A stretch of 50,913 bases of DNA from CADEED01 sp035701825. Its GTDB lineage: Bacteria; Pseudomonadota; Gammaproteobacteria; Steroidobacterales; Steroidobacteraceae. The DNA lies in assembly GCA_035701825.1 (NCBI GenBank), contig DASSRK010000084.1, forward strand, positions 1 to 50,913. The letters run 5' to 3'. This document shows, in pieces, positions 15,107 through 24,600 of the stretch. Within the stretch, counting starts at the first letter, position 1. Each line of letters starts with the position of its first letter. The notes beneath the pieces were generated by a model. The model was given only the letters and a program-made list of their open reading frames with translations. It was not told where the DNA came from and made no database searches. Made by a program: the position numbers and the translations under genes.

Positions 15107-16267
15107 TTAAATGCGTCGCAGCGCGTCGACGATCTTGAGACGCATCGCGGTGAGCGCTGGCCAGGCGCCGGTGAGCAATCCGAATGCCACCATCAGCGCG
15201 ATACCGGTGGCGAAGGTGCCCGCGCCGATGTGGAACGACGGGAAATAATCCTTGATGGCCACGCCCACGACCTTCGCCAGCAACCAGGCGACGGCGAGGC
15301 CGACGATACCCCCGGTGATCGTCAGGAACAGCGACTCCATCAAGACCAGCGACAGGATCGACTGCCCGCTGAACCCCAGCGTCTTCAACACGCCGATCTC
15401 GTTGGTGCGCTCGCGCACCGACTGCGCCATGGTGTTGGCAATGACCAGCAACATGGTGAAGAACACCGCCGCGGTCACGGAAACCAGGATGGCGCCGATG
15501 TCGCCCACCTGCTCCAGCAGGCGCTTGACGAACTCGCGCTCGGTGGCGGTCTTGGTTTCGTTGGCCGAATTCTCGAACTGCGCGTCGATGCGCTTCGCGA
15601 TGACGTCGGACTGGGCCGGGTCCTCGACGCGCACCGCGAAGCTGCCGGCCGTATCCTTGCCGAATTGCAGCGACTCGCTCCAGTAGGCGTACTGGCAGAA
15701 GGCGGCGACCTTGCTGACTCCGGTGCCCTGGACGTCGTAGATGCCGACAATGTCGAACTGCCAGGTATCCGAGCCGTCGAGCTTGCGCCAGATCTGCGAA
15801 CGGATCGGGATGCGATCGCCGACTTTCCAGCCGTACTGCTGCGCCAGCGCGGGGCCGACGATGATGCCCTGGCGATTCTGGATCCATGCCTTGGCGACTT
15901 CGGGCGACAGCTTTATCTCGGGATAGACCGCGAGGAAGGCCTCGGGCTCCGTGGCCTGCATCTGGATCTGGCGCTTGCCGTCCTTGTACACGGCGCCAAA
16001 CCAGTTGAACGGCACCGCCGCCTTGACGCCCGGCACCGCCAGCACCTTCTGGTAGTTGGCGCGCGGCATGGGGACGGTCATGTTGATCTTGCTCATGGTG
16101 AGCACCCGGTCGGCGCCGACCACGTTGATGACGCCCGCGAGGCTGGTGCGCAACGCGTCCAGCATGCCGAACATCAGGAAGGCGAGCAGGATCGACACGA
16201 AGGTGAACACCAGGCGCAGCTTGCGGCGCTTGAGGTTCGCCCAGACGATCGGCAGCCATCGCAACAT
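15107..16267 (-). CDS. ABC transporter permease, FtsX/MacB type (second)
   Basis: A 386-residue permease, closely similar along its length to the 387-residue permease next to it (both start 'WLP.V.ANL.RRKLR' and end 'ALTAMRLKIVDALRR'). This indicates a tandem duplication. One N-terminal helix ('FVSILLAFLMFGMLDAL'), a periplasmic domain with 'VPFNWFG' and 'WRKLDGSDTWQF', then three FtsX helices with the coupling motif 'TNEIGVLKTLGFSG'. The ATG at 16267 is preceded by an excellent GGAGGAG site; an in-frame extension upstream lacks support. The substrate is unknown. Confidence 0.9.
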   Translation of the reverse strand: MLRWLPIVWANLKRRKLRLVFTFVSILLAFLMFGMLDALRTSLAGVINVVGADRVLTMSKINMTVPMPRANYQKVLAVPGVKAAVPFNWFGAVYKDGKRQIQMQATEPEAFLAVYPEIKLSPEVAKAWIQNRQGIIVGPALAQQYGWKVGDRIPIRSQIWRKLDGSDTWQFDIVGIYDVQGTGVSKVAAFCQYAYWSESLQFGKDTAGSFAVRVEDPAQSDVIAKRIDAQFENSANETKTATEREFVKRLLEQVGDIGAILVSVTAAVFFTMLLVIANTMAQSVRERTNEIGVLKTLGFSGQSILSLVLMESLFLTITGGIVGLAVAWLLAKVVGVAIKDYFPSFHIGAGTFATGIALMVAFGLLTGAWPALTAMRLKIVDALRRI

Positions 16268-16287
16268 GGTCTTCTCCTCCTGGCTAC

Positions 16288-17451
16288 TCAGCTGCGTCGC
16301 AGTGCGTCGACGATCTTGAGCCGCATCGCCGTCAGCGCCGGCCACAGGCCGGTCAGCACGCCGAACAGCACCATCAGCGAGACGCCGGCCAGCAACGTCC
16401 CGAAGTCGAGCTTGAACACCGGGAAATAGTCCTTGATCTTGTCGCCCACGGCGCTGGCGAACAGCCAGGCCAGCCCGAGTCCCGCCAATCCTCCGAGGAA
16501 GGTCAGGAACAGCGACTCGAGCAGCACCAGCGAAAGGATGGATGGTCCGCTGAACCCGAGCGTCTTCAGCACGCCGATCTCGTTGGTGCGCTCGCTGACC
16601 GATTGCGCCATGGTGTTGGCGGTCACCAGCAGCATGGTGAAGAACACCGCCGTGCTCACCGAGACGAGGATCAGGCCGATGTTGCCGACCTGGTCGAGGA
16701 ACTGCTTGATCATGACGCGCTCGGTCGAGGTCTTGGTCTCGAACTGCGAGTTGGCGAACATCGAGTCGATGCGTGCGGCGAGCGCATCGGATTGCGAGGG
16801 ATCCGCGACGCGCACCACCATCCAGCCCACCTGGTCCTTGCCGTACTGCAGGGACTCGTTGAAGTAGTCGTAGTGGAAGTACACGGTCGACTTGTCGACA
16901 CCCGACCCGCTGGCGTCATAGATGCCGACGATGTTGAACTGCCAGGTGTCGCTGCCATCCATCTTGCGCCAGATGTCCGAGCGCAACGGGATGCGGTCGC
17001 CCACCTTCCAGCCGAAGGTGTTCGCGAGGTTCGGGCCGATCACCACGGCCTGGCGATCGTTCTTCCACGCCTGGAACTGCTCGGGCTTGATCTTGAGCTC
17101 CGGGTAGACGGCGACGATCGAGTCGGGGTCGGTGGCCAGCACCTGCAGTTGCTGCCTGCTGTCCTTGTAGATGCCGCCAAACCAGTTGAATGGCACCACC
17201 GCGCGCACGCCCGGCACGGCCTTCACCTTCTCGAAGTACGCGCCCGGCAGCGACACGGTGATGTTCACCTTGCTCATGCACATCAGGCGGTCGGCGCCAG
17301 CCAGGTTGATCGCCTGCGAGAGACTGGTGCGCAGCGCATCCAGCATGCCGAACATCAGGAAGGCCAGCACGATGGAAATGAGCGTGAACGTGAAGCGCAG
17401 CTTGCGCCTCATCAGGTTCGCGCGCACCAGGGGCAGCCACTGCAACATCAT
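16288..17451 (-). CDS. ABC transporter permease, FtsX/MacB type (first)
   Basis: A 387-residue inner-membrane permease, paralogous to the next gene downstream. It has an N-terminal helix, a large periplasmic domain ('VVPFNWFGGIYKDS', 'WRKMDGSDTWQFNIVG') and three C-terminal helices with 'TNEIGVLKTLGFSG'. The start overlaps the stop of the ATPase gene by one base (TGATG); two ATG codons stand in a row (17451 and 17448). It should be energised by that ATPase and linked to the HlyD-type adaptor. Like MacB, it would move substrates from the periplasmic side rather than pump through the membrane. That mechanism is known for the family, not shown here. Confidence 0.9.
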   Translation of the reverse strand: MMLQWLPLVRANLMRRKLRFTFTLISIVLAFLMFGMLDALRTSLSQAINLAGADRLMCMSKVNITVSLPGAYFEKVKAVPGVRAVVPFNWFGGIYKDSRQQLQVLATDPDSIVAVYPELKIKPEQFQAWKNDRQAVVIGPNLANTFGWKVGDRIPLRSDIWRKMDGSDTWQFNIVGIYDASGSGVDKSTVYFHYDYFNESLQYGKDQVGWMVVRVADPSQSDALAARIDSMFANSQFETKTSTERVMIKQFLDQVGNIGLILVSVSTAVFFTMLLVTANTMAQSVSERTNEIGVLKTLGFSGPSILSLVLLESLFLTFLGGLAGLGLAWLFASAVGDKIKDYFPVFKLDFGTLLAGVSLMVLFGVLTGLWPALTAMRLKIVDALRRS

Positions 17452-18161
17452 CAGCTGGTCTCGCGCTCGAGCCGGCCCTTCTCCAGGTGCAACGTGCGAT
17501 TGGCGCGTTCGGCGGCGCGCGGATCGTGCGTCACCATGACGATGGTCTTGCCGTGTTGCCTGTTCAGCGCCTGCAGCAGGTCGAGGATCTCGTCGCCCGA
17601 CTTGCGGTCGAGATCGCCGGTGGGCTCGTCGCACAGCAGCAGCGTGGGGTCGGTGACGATGGCGCGCGCGATGCCGACGCGCTGCTCCTGGCCGCCCGAA
17701 AGTTCCTTGGGCTTGTGCCTCATGCGATCGCCGAGGCCCACCAGTTTCAGCGCGGTGTGCACGCGCTGCAGGCGATCGGCCTTGCCCAGCCGGGTCAGCA
17801 GCAGCGGCAGCTCGACGTTGCGCTCGGCGGTCAGCACCGGCAGCAGGTTGTACATCTGGAAGACGAAGCCGACGTTGTCGGCGCGCCATTGACCGAGCTT
17901 GCTGTCCGACAGCCGGTCGATGGCCTGGCCGTCGACCTCGATGCTGCCCGTGGTCGGCCGGTCGAGGCCGCCGAGCAGGTTCAGCAAGGTGGTCTTGCCC
18001 GATCCCGAGGGCCCCATGAGCGCGACGAAGTCGCCGCGCGGCAGGTCGAGGTCCAGCTTCTCCAGCACCGGCACCACCTCGGCGCCGCGCTGGTACTGCT
18101 TCGCCACGCCCCGCAGGCGCGCGACGATGGGATCCTTCTGGTTCTGTTCCAATGCGGCCAT
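17451..18161 (-). CDS. ABC transporter ATPase, MacB/LolD type
   Basis: A 236-residue cytoplasmic ATPase. The Walker A motif is 'GPSGSGKTT', followed by 'LLNLLGGLDRPTTG', typical of the MacB/LolD/FtsE group. The signature is 'LSGGQEQR', where LSGGQQQR is usual. Walker B is 'LLLCDEPTGDLD', followed by 'HGKTIVMVTHD'. It is preceded by GGAGG at good spacing and by the adaptor gene 18 bases upstream. It serves all three permeases if they are used together, since no second ATPase is present. Confidence 0.95.
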   Translation of the reverse strand: MAALEQNQKDPIVARLRGVAKQYQRGAEVVPVLEKLDLDLPRGDFVALMGPSGSGKTTLLNLLGGLDRPTTGSIEVDGQAIDRLSDSKLGQWRADNVGFVFQMYNLLPVLTAERNVELPLLLTRLGKADRLQRVHTALKLVGLGDRMRHKPKELSGGQEQRVGIARAIVTDPTLLLCDEPTGDLDRKSGDEILDLLQALNRQHGKTIVMVTHDPRAAERANRTLHLEKGRLERETS

Positions 18162-18179
18162 GAACTTTCCTCCAAGCCT

Positions 18180-19427
18180 CTAACTATTGCCTTCGGCCAG
18201 CCTGACCTTGCCGCCGTCCTCGAGCCCGGCGACCACGGGTGACACCAGCTCCTCGCCGGAATTCACGCCCGCCAGCACTTCCACGTTGCCCTCGCTCTCG
18301 GGTCCCAGCGTGACGGCGCGCCGTTCGACGCGCCCGTCGTTGACCACCCACACGAAGGCGGCGCCGTCGATCTTCTGCACGGCAACCGTCGGCACGCGCA
18401 CGCGCGGACCCTTCGCGGCGCCGGCGGCGGCCACCGGCTGGTCGTCGAGAAAACGCACCTTGATACCCATGTCGGGCAGGATCTGCGGCTCGAGCTTGTC
18501 GAAGCCTATGCGCACGCGCACGGTCGCCTTGGTGCGATCCGCGGTGGGCACGATGTTGATGACGTGCGCGGCGAGCGTCTGGTCGGGATAGGCATCGAGC
18601 GTCGCCTCGACGCGCTGGTTGGGCTTGACGCGGTTGATGTACGCCTCGTTGACGTCCACCTCGACCTCGCGCGAATCCATGTCGACGATGGTCGCGATGC
18701 CGGTGCGCGTGAATCCGCCGCCCGCGGACATCGGCGAAATGATCTCGCCGGGCTGCGCGTCCTTGGAGATCACCACGCCGGAGAACGGCGCGCGCACCTG
18801 CAGGTCGTCGAAGTCGATCTTGCGCATCGCGAGCTGGCTCTCGGACACCTTGACCTGGGCCTTCGAGGCCTCGAGCCGCGCCGCGAGCGCATTCACGTCC
18901 GCCTGCGAGGTCTCGAGCGCCGCCTCGCTGATGAGCTTCTGCTTCACCAGTTCCTCGTTGCGCGCCAGCGTGCGGCGCGCGTCGGCCAGGCGCACCTCGG
19001 TTTCGGCGAGATTGCGGCGCGAGGCTTCGAGCTCGCGCTCGGCCATGGTCAGCACGGTCTTGATGTTCACCGGATCGAGGCGCGCCAGCACCTGGTCCTT
19101 CTTCACCGCCATGCCTTCCTCGACGTAGATCTCCTGGATCTTGCCGGTGACCTTGGCGGACACAGTGGCCATGCGGCGCGCCACGACATAACCCGACGCA
19201 TTCAGCACGGAATTGCCAAGGCTGGGACCGGAGCTCTCCATTTCCGCCGTCACCGTCGTGACTTCCGGAGTCTTGCCGCCGAACCACATCCAGCCACCGA
19301 CGCCGAGCGCGACCACCACCGCGACGACGGCGCCCGCGATGACGAGCTTGCGTCCCGAACCGCCTCCGGAGGCCGGCGCGGAACGATCGATGCGCAAGGA
19401 ACCGAGTGAATCAGAATCGAGCGGCAT
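18180..19427 (-). CDS. HlyD/MacA-type periplasmic adaptor
   Basis: A 415-residue membrane-fusion protein. After a Ser/Gly-rich cytoplasmic start comes one transmembrane helix (about 27-49). A biotinyl-lipoyl half-motif follows ('ASGYVVARRMATVSAKVTGKIQE'), then a long alpha hairpin (about 115-185, heptad-rich with many Ala/Leu/Glu), the second lipoyl half ('VRAPFSGVVISKDAQPGEI') and beta-barrel and membrane-proximal domains. It would bridge the permease complex to an outer-membrane channel, which is not encoded here. It is the first gene of the efflux block. No clear ribosome binding site is visible before the ATG at 19427. Confidence 0.92.
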   Translation of the reverse strand: MPLDSDSLGSLRIDRSAPASGGGSGRKLVIAGAVVAVVVALGVGGWMWFGGKTPEVTTVTAEMESSGPSLGNSVLNASGYVVARRMATVSAKVTGKIQEIYVEEGMAVKKDQVLARLDPVNIKTVLTMAERELEASRRNLAETEVRLADARRTLARNEELVKQKLISEAALETSQADVNALAARLEASKAQVKVSESQLAMRKIDFDDLQVRAPFSGVVISKDAQPGEIISPMSAGGGFTRTGIATIVDMDSREVEVDVNEAYINRVKPNQRVEATLDAYPDQTLAAHVINIVPTADRTKATVRVRIGFDKLEPQILPDMGIKVRFLDDQPVAAAGAAKGPRVRVPTVAVQKIDGAAFVWVVNDGRVERRAVTLGPESEGNVEVLAGVNSGEELVSPVVAGLEDGGKVRLAEGNS

Positions 19428-19623
19428 GCGTCGTCAAGTCCCTGAATTCTTTGGTGATGACCGGCAGGTGCGAAGAGTAATGGAATTCCCCACGAGGTAC
19501 ATCTGTGAAGTGTCATGTCGGGTGCGTGAGCGATTCACAACGCATGCGTCTATCCAGTTGTTGACGAATTGGAATGCTGGATATCGACAGCTCCCCGCGA
19601 TCAATTTCCTATACTTCGGCGCC
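19428..19623. promoter_or_regulatory. Divergent intergenic region
   Basis: 196 bases between the efflux adaptor (-) and the acyltransferase-like gene (+). It is AT-richer than its surroundings and must carry both promoters. On the + strand, TATACT at 19610-19615 lies 8 bases before the ATG. TTGACG at 19561-19566 has no -10 at a standard distance. For the minus strand I could not fix a promoter. Confidence 0.4.
19610..19615 (+). promoter_or_regulatory. Candidate -10 box, leaderless start
   Basis: TATACT ends 8 bases before the ATG at 19624. There is no Shine-Dalgarno sequence in that gap, so a leaderless mRNA is likely. Confidence 0.45.
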
Positions 19624-20829
19624 ATGTCGACGACACTCACCGATGTCTCAGCCGCCACGCGCGCCTCACCTGTGGTGACGGCCACACGTTGGGACGCACT
19701 CGATGTGTTGCGCGGCCTCACCATCATGCTGATGTTGCTCAACCTCGCCCCCGGCTCGTGGGAGCACAACTACGGTTTCCTGGAACACGCGAAGTGGGAA
19801 GGTGGCGCGCTCATCGACATGGTGGCGCCGGCCTTCCTGTTCTGCATCGGTGTGGCCATGCCGTTGTCGTTTGCACGCCGCGCGGCCCGGGGCGCATCGC
19901 GTGGCGACCTGTTGCGCCACGTGCTGTGGCGCGGACTGCTGCTGGTGGCCATCGGCTATTTCCTGAACGTCTATCCGAGGTTCGAATTCGCCACCGCGCG
20001 GATCCCGGGCGTGCTCCAGCGCATCGGCCTGTGCTACGCATTGGCCGGCGCGTTCATGATCGCCACCGCCCGCGCGGATTCAACGCAGCGGCTGGCGCTG
20101 CGGGTCAAGCCACTGATCATGGCTGCGGTGGTGATCCTGCTGTCGTACTGGGCCCTGCTTTATTTCGTGCCCGTGCCGGGATTCGGCGCGCCACGCTTCG
20201 ATCCGGTGGGCAGCTGGCCCTCGGTCGTCGATCGCGCGGTGATCGGGCCGGAGCACTTCTTCCAGTATTGGCCGGTGGACGGCAAGGTCGTGTTCGATCC
20301 GGAAGGGCTGCTCTCGACCTGGCCGGCCTGCGTCAACATCCTGTTCGGCGCCCTGGTGGGGATGTCGTTCATGCGCGGCAGGTTCGCGCGACCCGCGATG
20401 AGCGCGATGTCGATCGGTGCAACCCTGATGCTGCTGGCGCTCGTCACGCAGTCGGTCGATCCCATCATCAAGAATCTCTGGACCAGCAGCTTCGTGCTGT
20501 TCAGTTGCGGCTTCGCGCTGGCCGTGCTCGGACTGTTGATGCCGCTGACGCAGCGCCCGGGCGTGAGCGCGTTGTTCGCGCCGGCGCGCGTGTTCGGCGA
20601 AAACCCGCTGCTGGCCTACATCCTGTGTTTCCTGATGGCGCCGCTGATCGATGCCAACTGGTTTGGCGCCGCCGGCGCGCCGCGCTCGCTGCGTGCCGCG
20701 GGCCAGGCCTTCTTCGAGCAGTTCGCCGAGCCGCGCGCCGCCTCGCTGCTGTTCGGCCTGTGCGGCATCCTGTTGCTGTACGCCGTGCTGCTCTTCTGCC
20801 ATCGCCGGCGCTGGATCCTCAAGCTCTGA
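19624..20829 (+). CDS. HGSNAT/DUF5009-like membrane acyltransferase
   Basis: A 401-residue polytopic membrane protein with about ten hydrophobic helices. It resembles bacterial relatives of heparan-alpha-glucosaminide N-acetyltransferase (NagX/DUF5009). Family marks are 'RWDALDVLRGLTIMLMLLNL' at 22-41, the histidine-bearing loop 'GSWEHNYGFLEHAKWEG', 'APAFLFCIGVAMPLS', 'GVLQRIGLCYALA', 'LLSTWPACVNILFGALVG' and 'NPLLAYI'. Such proteins are thought to transfer acetyl groups across the inner membrane to sugars. The substrate here is unknown, and no sugar-degradation gene is adjacent. The start codon lacks a ribosome binding site but has a -10 box 8 bases upstream. Its stop overlaps the tatD start (TGATG). 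Confidence 0.85.
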   Translation: MSTTLTDVSAATRASPVVTATRWDALDVLRGLTIMLMLLNLAPGSWEHNYGFLEHAKWEGGALIDMVAPAFLFCIGVAMPLSFARRAARGASRGDLLRHVLWRGLLLVAIGYFLNVYPRFEFATARIPGVLQRIGLCYALAGAFMIATARADSTQRLALRVKPLIMAAVVILLSYWALLYFVPVPGFGAPRFDPVGSWPSVVDRAVIGPEHFFQYWPVDGKVVFDPEGLLSTWPACVNILFGALVGMSFMRGRFARPAMSAMSIGATLMLLALVTQSVDPIIKNLWTSSFVLFSCGFALAVLGLLMPLTQRPGVSALFAPARVFGENPLLAYILCFLMAPLIDANWFGAAGAPRSLRAAGQAFFEQFAEPRAASLLFGLCGILLLYAVLLFCHRRRWILKL

Positions 20830-21623
20830 TGCAACTCATCGACATCGGCGCCAACCTGGCGCACGACAGCTTCGACTCCGACCGCGACGCGGTCATGCAG
20901 CGTGCCGCCAATGCCGGCGTGGTGCAGATGGTGGTCACGGGCTCGAGCGTCGAGGCCACGCGCCGCGCCATCGAGCTGTCGCGGGCACATCCCGGCGTGC
21001 TGTACGCCACGGCCGGCGTGCATCCTCATCACGCGGCCGACCTCACCCCCGACGCGCGGCCCGAACTGCAGGCGCTGGCGCGCGATCCGGCGGTGGTGGC
21101 GGCTGGCGAATGCGGTCTCGACTATTTCCGGGATTTCTCGCCGCGCGACCTGCAACGCCGCGCCTTTGCCTGGCAGCTCGAGATCGCGGCCAACACGGGC
21201 AAGCCTGTGTTCCTGCACCAGCGCGACGCGCACGACGACTTCATCGCCATCCTGCGCGAGCATCGCGCGGCGCTCGCCGGCGGCGTGGCGCACTGCTTCA
21301 CGGGCGGCGAAAAAGAGCGCGACGCCTACCTCGAGCTCGGCCTCGCCATCGGCATCACCGGCTGGATCAACGACGAGCGCCGCGGGCTGCACCTGCGCGA
21401 AGTGGTGCGCGGCATCCCGCCCGAGCGCCTGATGATCGAAACCGACGCGCCCTACCTGTTGCCGCGCGACATCAAGCCCGCGCCCAAGTCGCGGCGCAAC
21501 GAGCCCGCGTTCCTGCCGTGGGTGGTGCGCGCGGTGGCCGCGGCGCGCGGCGAGACGCCCGAGGCCGTGGCGGCGTACACCACCGCCACGGCGCGCGCGT
21601 TCTTCAAACTACCCGCGTCATAG
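20829..21623 (+). CDS. tatD: TatD family metal-dependent nuclease
   Basis: A 264-residue TIM-barrel hydrolase of the TatD family, which acts as a 3'-5' exonuclease in DNA repair and nucleic-acid turnover in the cytosol. Visible marks are 'MQLIDIGANLAHDSF', 'AGVHPHHA', the metal-binding 'AGECGLDYFRDFSPRDLQ', 'VFLHQRDAHDDF', 'HCFTGGEKE', 'MIETDAPYLLPRDI' and 'RRNEPAFLPWV', the last being typical of TatD itself rather than YcfH or YjjV. It starts within the stop of the preceding gene (TGATG). It ends with a 6-base overlap with the convergent nuclease gene. The motif CAAACTACC lies in its last codons. Confidence 0.93.
   Translation: MQLIDIGANLAHDSFDSDRDAVMQRAANAGVVQMVVTGSSVEATRRAIELSRAHPGVLYATAGVHPHHAADLTPDARPELQALARDPAVVAAGECGLDYFRDFSPRDLQRRAFAWQLEIAANTGKPVFLHQRDAHDDFIAILREHRAALAGGVAHCFTGGEKERDAYLELGLAIGITGWINDERRGLHLREVVRGIPPERLMIETDAPYLLPRDIKPAPKSRRNEPAFLPWVVRAVAAARGETPEAVAAYTTATARAFFKLPAS
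21606..21614 (+). repeat. CAAACTACC motif, copy 2
   Basis: An exact copy on the + strand in the last codons of tatD. It reads AAA CTA CCC (Lys-Leu-Pro). Confidence 0.5.
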
Positions 21624-24600
21624 AGCGCCGAGCACGTCGACCAGCAGGCCGCGCAGCGGCGCGAGGTCGGCCGCGGTGGCCTGGCGCAGCCGCACCAGCA
21701 GGTCGATCTCCACCACCATGGCCTTGAGCATCACGCTCGCGGCCGCCGGCTTGCCACGGTCCAGCAGGGTCTGCACGGCGAGCACCTCGGCCTTGAGCGC
21801 CACGCCGGCGGCGCGCGGCAGCAGTCCACCGCCCACCAGCTGGTTGATCAGCGCCAGCGCCGGCGCGAGCCGCGCCGCCGGCGTCGTGACGGTGAGCGTG
21901 TGCGTGGTGCTCACGCTGGCATCGTCATCGGCGATGGTCACGGTGACCGCAAAGGTCCCGGCCGCGGGATAGACGTGCACCAGCGAGAAGTCGTGGCCAC
22001 CGAGCATGGCCTGGCCCGGTGCGCTGCCATCGCCCCAGTCGACGGTCGCAGTCCAGGCATCGGCGCCCGGATCGCTGAAGCTGCCGCTCACCGTGTAGGC
22101 CTTGCCGGCATCCAGGCTGGCATTCGGGATCGCGCCGATCGTCGGCGCGACGTTGGCCACGCTGACCGCCAGTGTCGCGGTGTCCGTGAGCCCGTCATTG
22201 TCGGTGACGGTGACGGTCACGAGGTATACGCCGTCCTGCGCGAACACGTGGGCCGCGGTCGCACCGGCGGCCGACGCACCATCGCCGAAGTCCCACTGGT
22301 ACGCGACGACGCTGCCGTTCGGATCGAGCGACGCCGACGCATCGAAGGTCGCGCCGCCTCCCTCGGCCAAGCTACCCGGGCCGCTGACCGCCGCGATCGG
22401 CGGCCGCGTGTTGCTCTCCACCGCCGCTTCGACGTCGTCCGGCAACAGCGCCAGCAGGTCGTATCCGGTCAGCGTCTCGATGGCGTCGACGGTGGTCAGG
22501 TAGCTGTGCCAGTCGACGTTGCGCACGCCCGGCTCGTTGGGCATGTCGACCGCGATGACCTCGAGGTCGCGGTAGTCGTGGATGTACGACAGGCCCTGGT
22601 CGCGCGGCAGGATCACCGCCACCTTCCAGGTCGATGCCGGGATCACCACCCTGCCCAGCCCCTTCAAGGTCCCCTTGTTCCCCGCGACGCCGGTGATGAT
22701 GTACACCTCGCGGTCGTCGAAACGCGCCAGGTCGCCGAGATAGTTCTCGAACATCGCCCAGGGGCCCTGGTTGAGGTCCGAGGCCTGCGGCACGACGTTG
22801 TCGAATAGATAGGTGTACGCGTTGTCGAGGCTGCCCGCGGTGCGGTCGAAGGAGCGCGACATGTGGCCGCGGTCGATGCCGTAGCCGTGGTAGACCGCCG
22901 CATCGGTGTAGTCGTCGGTGGTGAGTTGCGTGAAGGATGCCGGCAGCGCCGGGTCCATGGTGAAGCAGTCGCACCGATCCTCGGCGCCGAAGTGAGTGGC
23001 GTCCAGGTCGTAGGCCACCCAGTTGGGGGTGCCGCGGTTCGGGTTGTACGAGGCCGTGTACTGCGGATAGCGCACCAGGTAATCGTCCGAGGGATCCGCG
23101 TCGGTGGGCTCACCGAACTCCGCATTGCCGGCGTACTGCGCCGTGGTGCTCGCCACCGCGATGCGCGTCGGAAGCGTGATGGTGGAAGTCGTGCCATCGG
23201 CCGCGGTGGCGCGGAATGTCGCCGAGCCCTCGCCGAGCGCCGTGATCAGGCCGTTCGGCTCGATGGTGGCGATCGCCGGCGTCTCCGCCACCCAGGTGAA
23301 GCTGCTCGGAATGGTCTGGTTGTTGACGTCCGCGAGCCGCGCGAACAGCTGGTCCTGGAATCCCACGGGCAGCGGCGCGTCGCCCGGCGTGCGCCCGGTG
23401 ATGAATACCTTGTTGGCGGCCGGCAGGTCGGTGTTGCAGGCGCCGAAGCTCGCGGTGTTCGCCTGCCACGTCCCCGTGGATGTTCGCTGGAGCGAAAGCC
23501 CGACCGGGGCGTTGGACTGCGCCACGCCGATGTCCACGGACGTGCGGCCCGCCGCGGGGCCGGTGGTGGCGGCAACCACGCCTTCGTACGAAATGAATTC
23601 AACCAGCGCGCCGGTTTCGTCGACCAGCGCGATGCCGTCCGGCCCATTCTGGATGCCGTCGGCCGGGTAGCCCACGAAGGCCACGCCGCGGTCGCCGCAA
23701 CTGGCGGGCAACGCGCCGCTCAGGGTCTGCGTGATGCCATACGGCACGCCTCCGTTGCCGTTGTAGAGCACCAGCGTGTAGCCGGTGAGATCCGTGCCGG
23801 CCGGGCCCTCGACCTCGATGGCCTCGTTGGCATCGGTGCCCGCGTTGTCGTAGTGGATCTCGTTGATGCGCACCGGCGAGCTTGAAGGCTGACCGCCGTT
23901 CACGTGCACGGTCGCCGTGCCCGTCGCGCCGCTGGCGGCCGTCGCGGTGATCACCGCGTCGCCACCGCTCACGCCGCTGACCACGCCGACGCTGCTCACG
24001 GTCGCGACGGCCGGGGTGGAACTGCTCCACGCGAAGGTGGCGCCGTTCACGACCTGGCCATTGGCGTCGAGGCCGCTGGCCGCGAGCGTGGCCGTTCCGC
24101 CGATGGCCAGCGAGGCGCTGCCAGGCGCCACCGTGACACTAACTACCGCCGCGGGCGGGGCGCCGTCGTCGTTGCAGGCGCCGAAGCTGTTGGGCGCCGA
24201 AGTGTTCCAGGCGCCATCGGCGCGGCGCGCGAGCGATTCGCCCAGGGCACCGGTGCCGTTCTCCTGGACGAGGATATCGGTCGAGGTCAGGCCCGCCGCG
24301 GGGCCATCCACCGCCGCGAAGCTCCCTTCGTAGGAGAGAAACTCGATGACGTCGTTGCCGGCATCCACCAGCGCCATCGCATCGGGCGCGCCGTTCTGGA
24401 TGCCGTTGGCGGCGTAGTTGACCACCACCACGCCGCGCGCACCGCAGGTCGCCGGGATGGTGCCGCTCAGCACCTTTGTGTCGTAAGCGGCGCCGCTGCT
24501 GCCGTTGTAGAGCACCACGCTCCAGCCCGTGAGATCGGTGCCGGCGGGCCCGGCCACCTCGATGGCCTCGCCGGCATCGGTGCCGGCGTTGTCGTAGTGA

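Noticed and set aside
19561..19566. TTGACG as the -35 box of the acyltransferase-like gene
   Set aside because: No -10 box lies 16-18 bases downstream; the likely -10 (19610) is 43 bases away.
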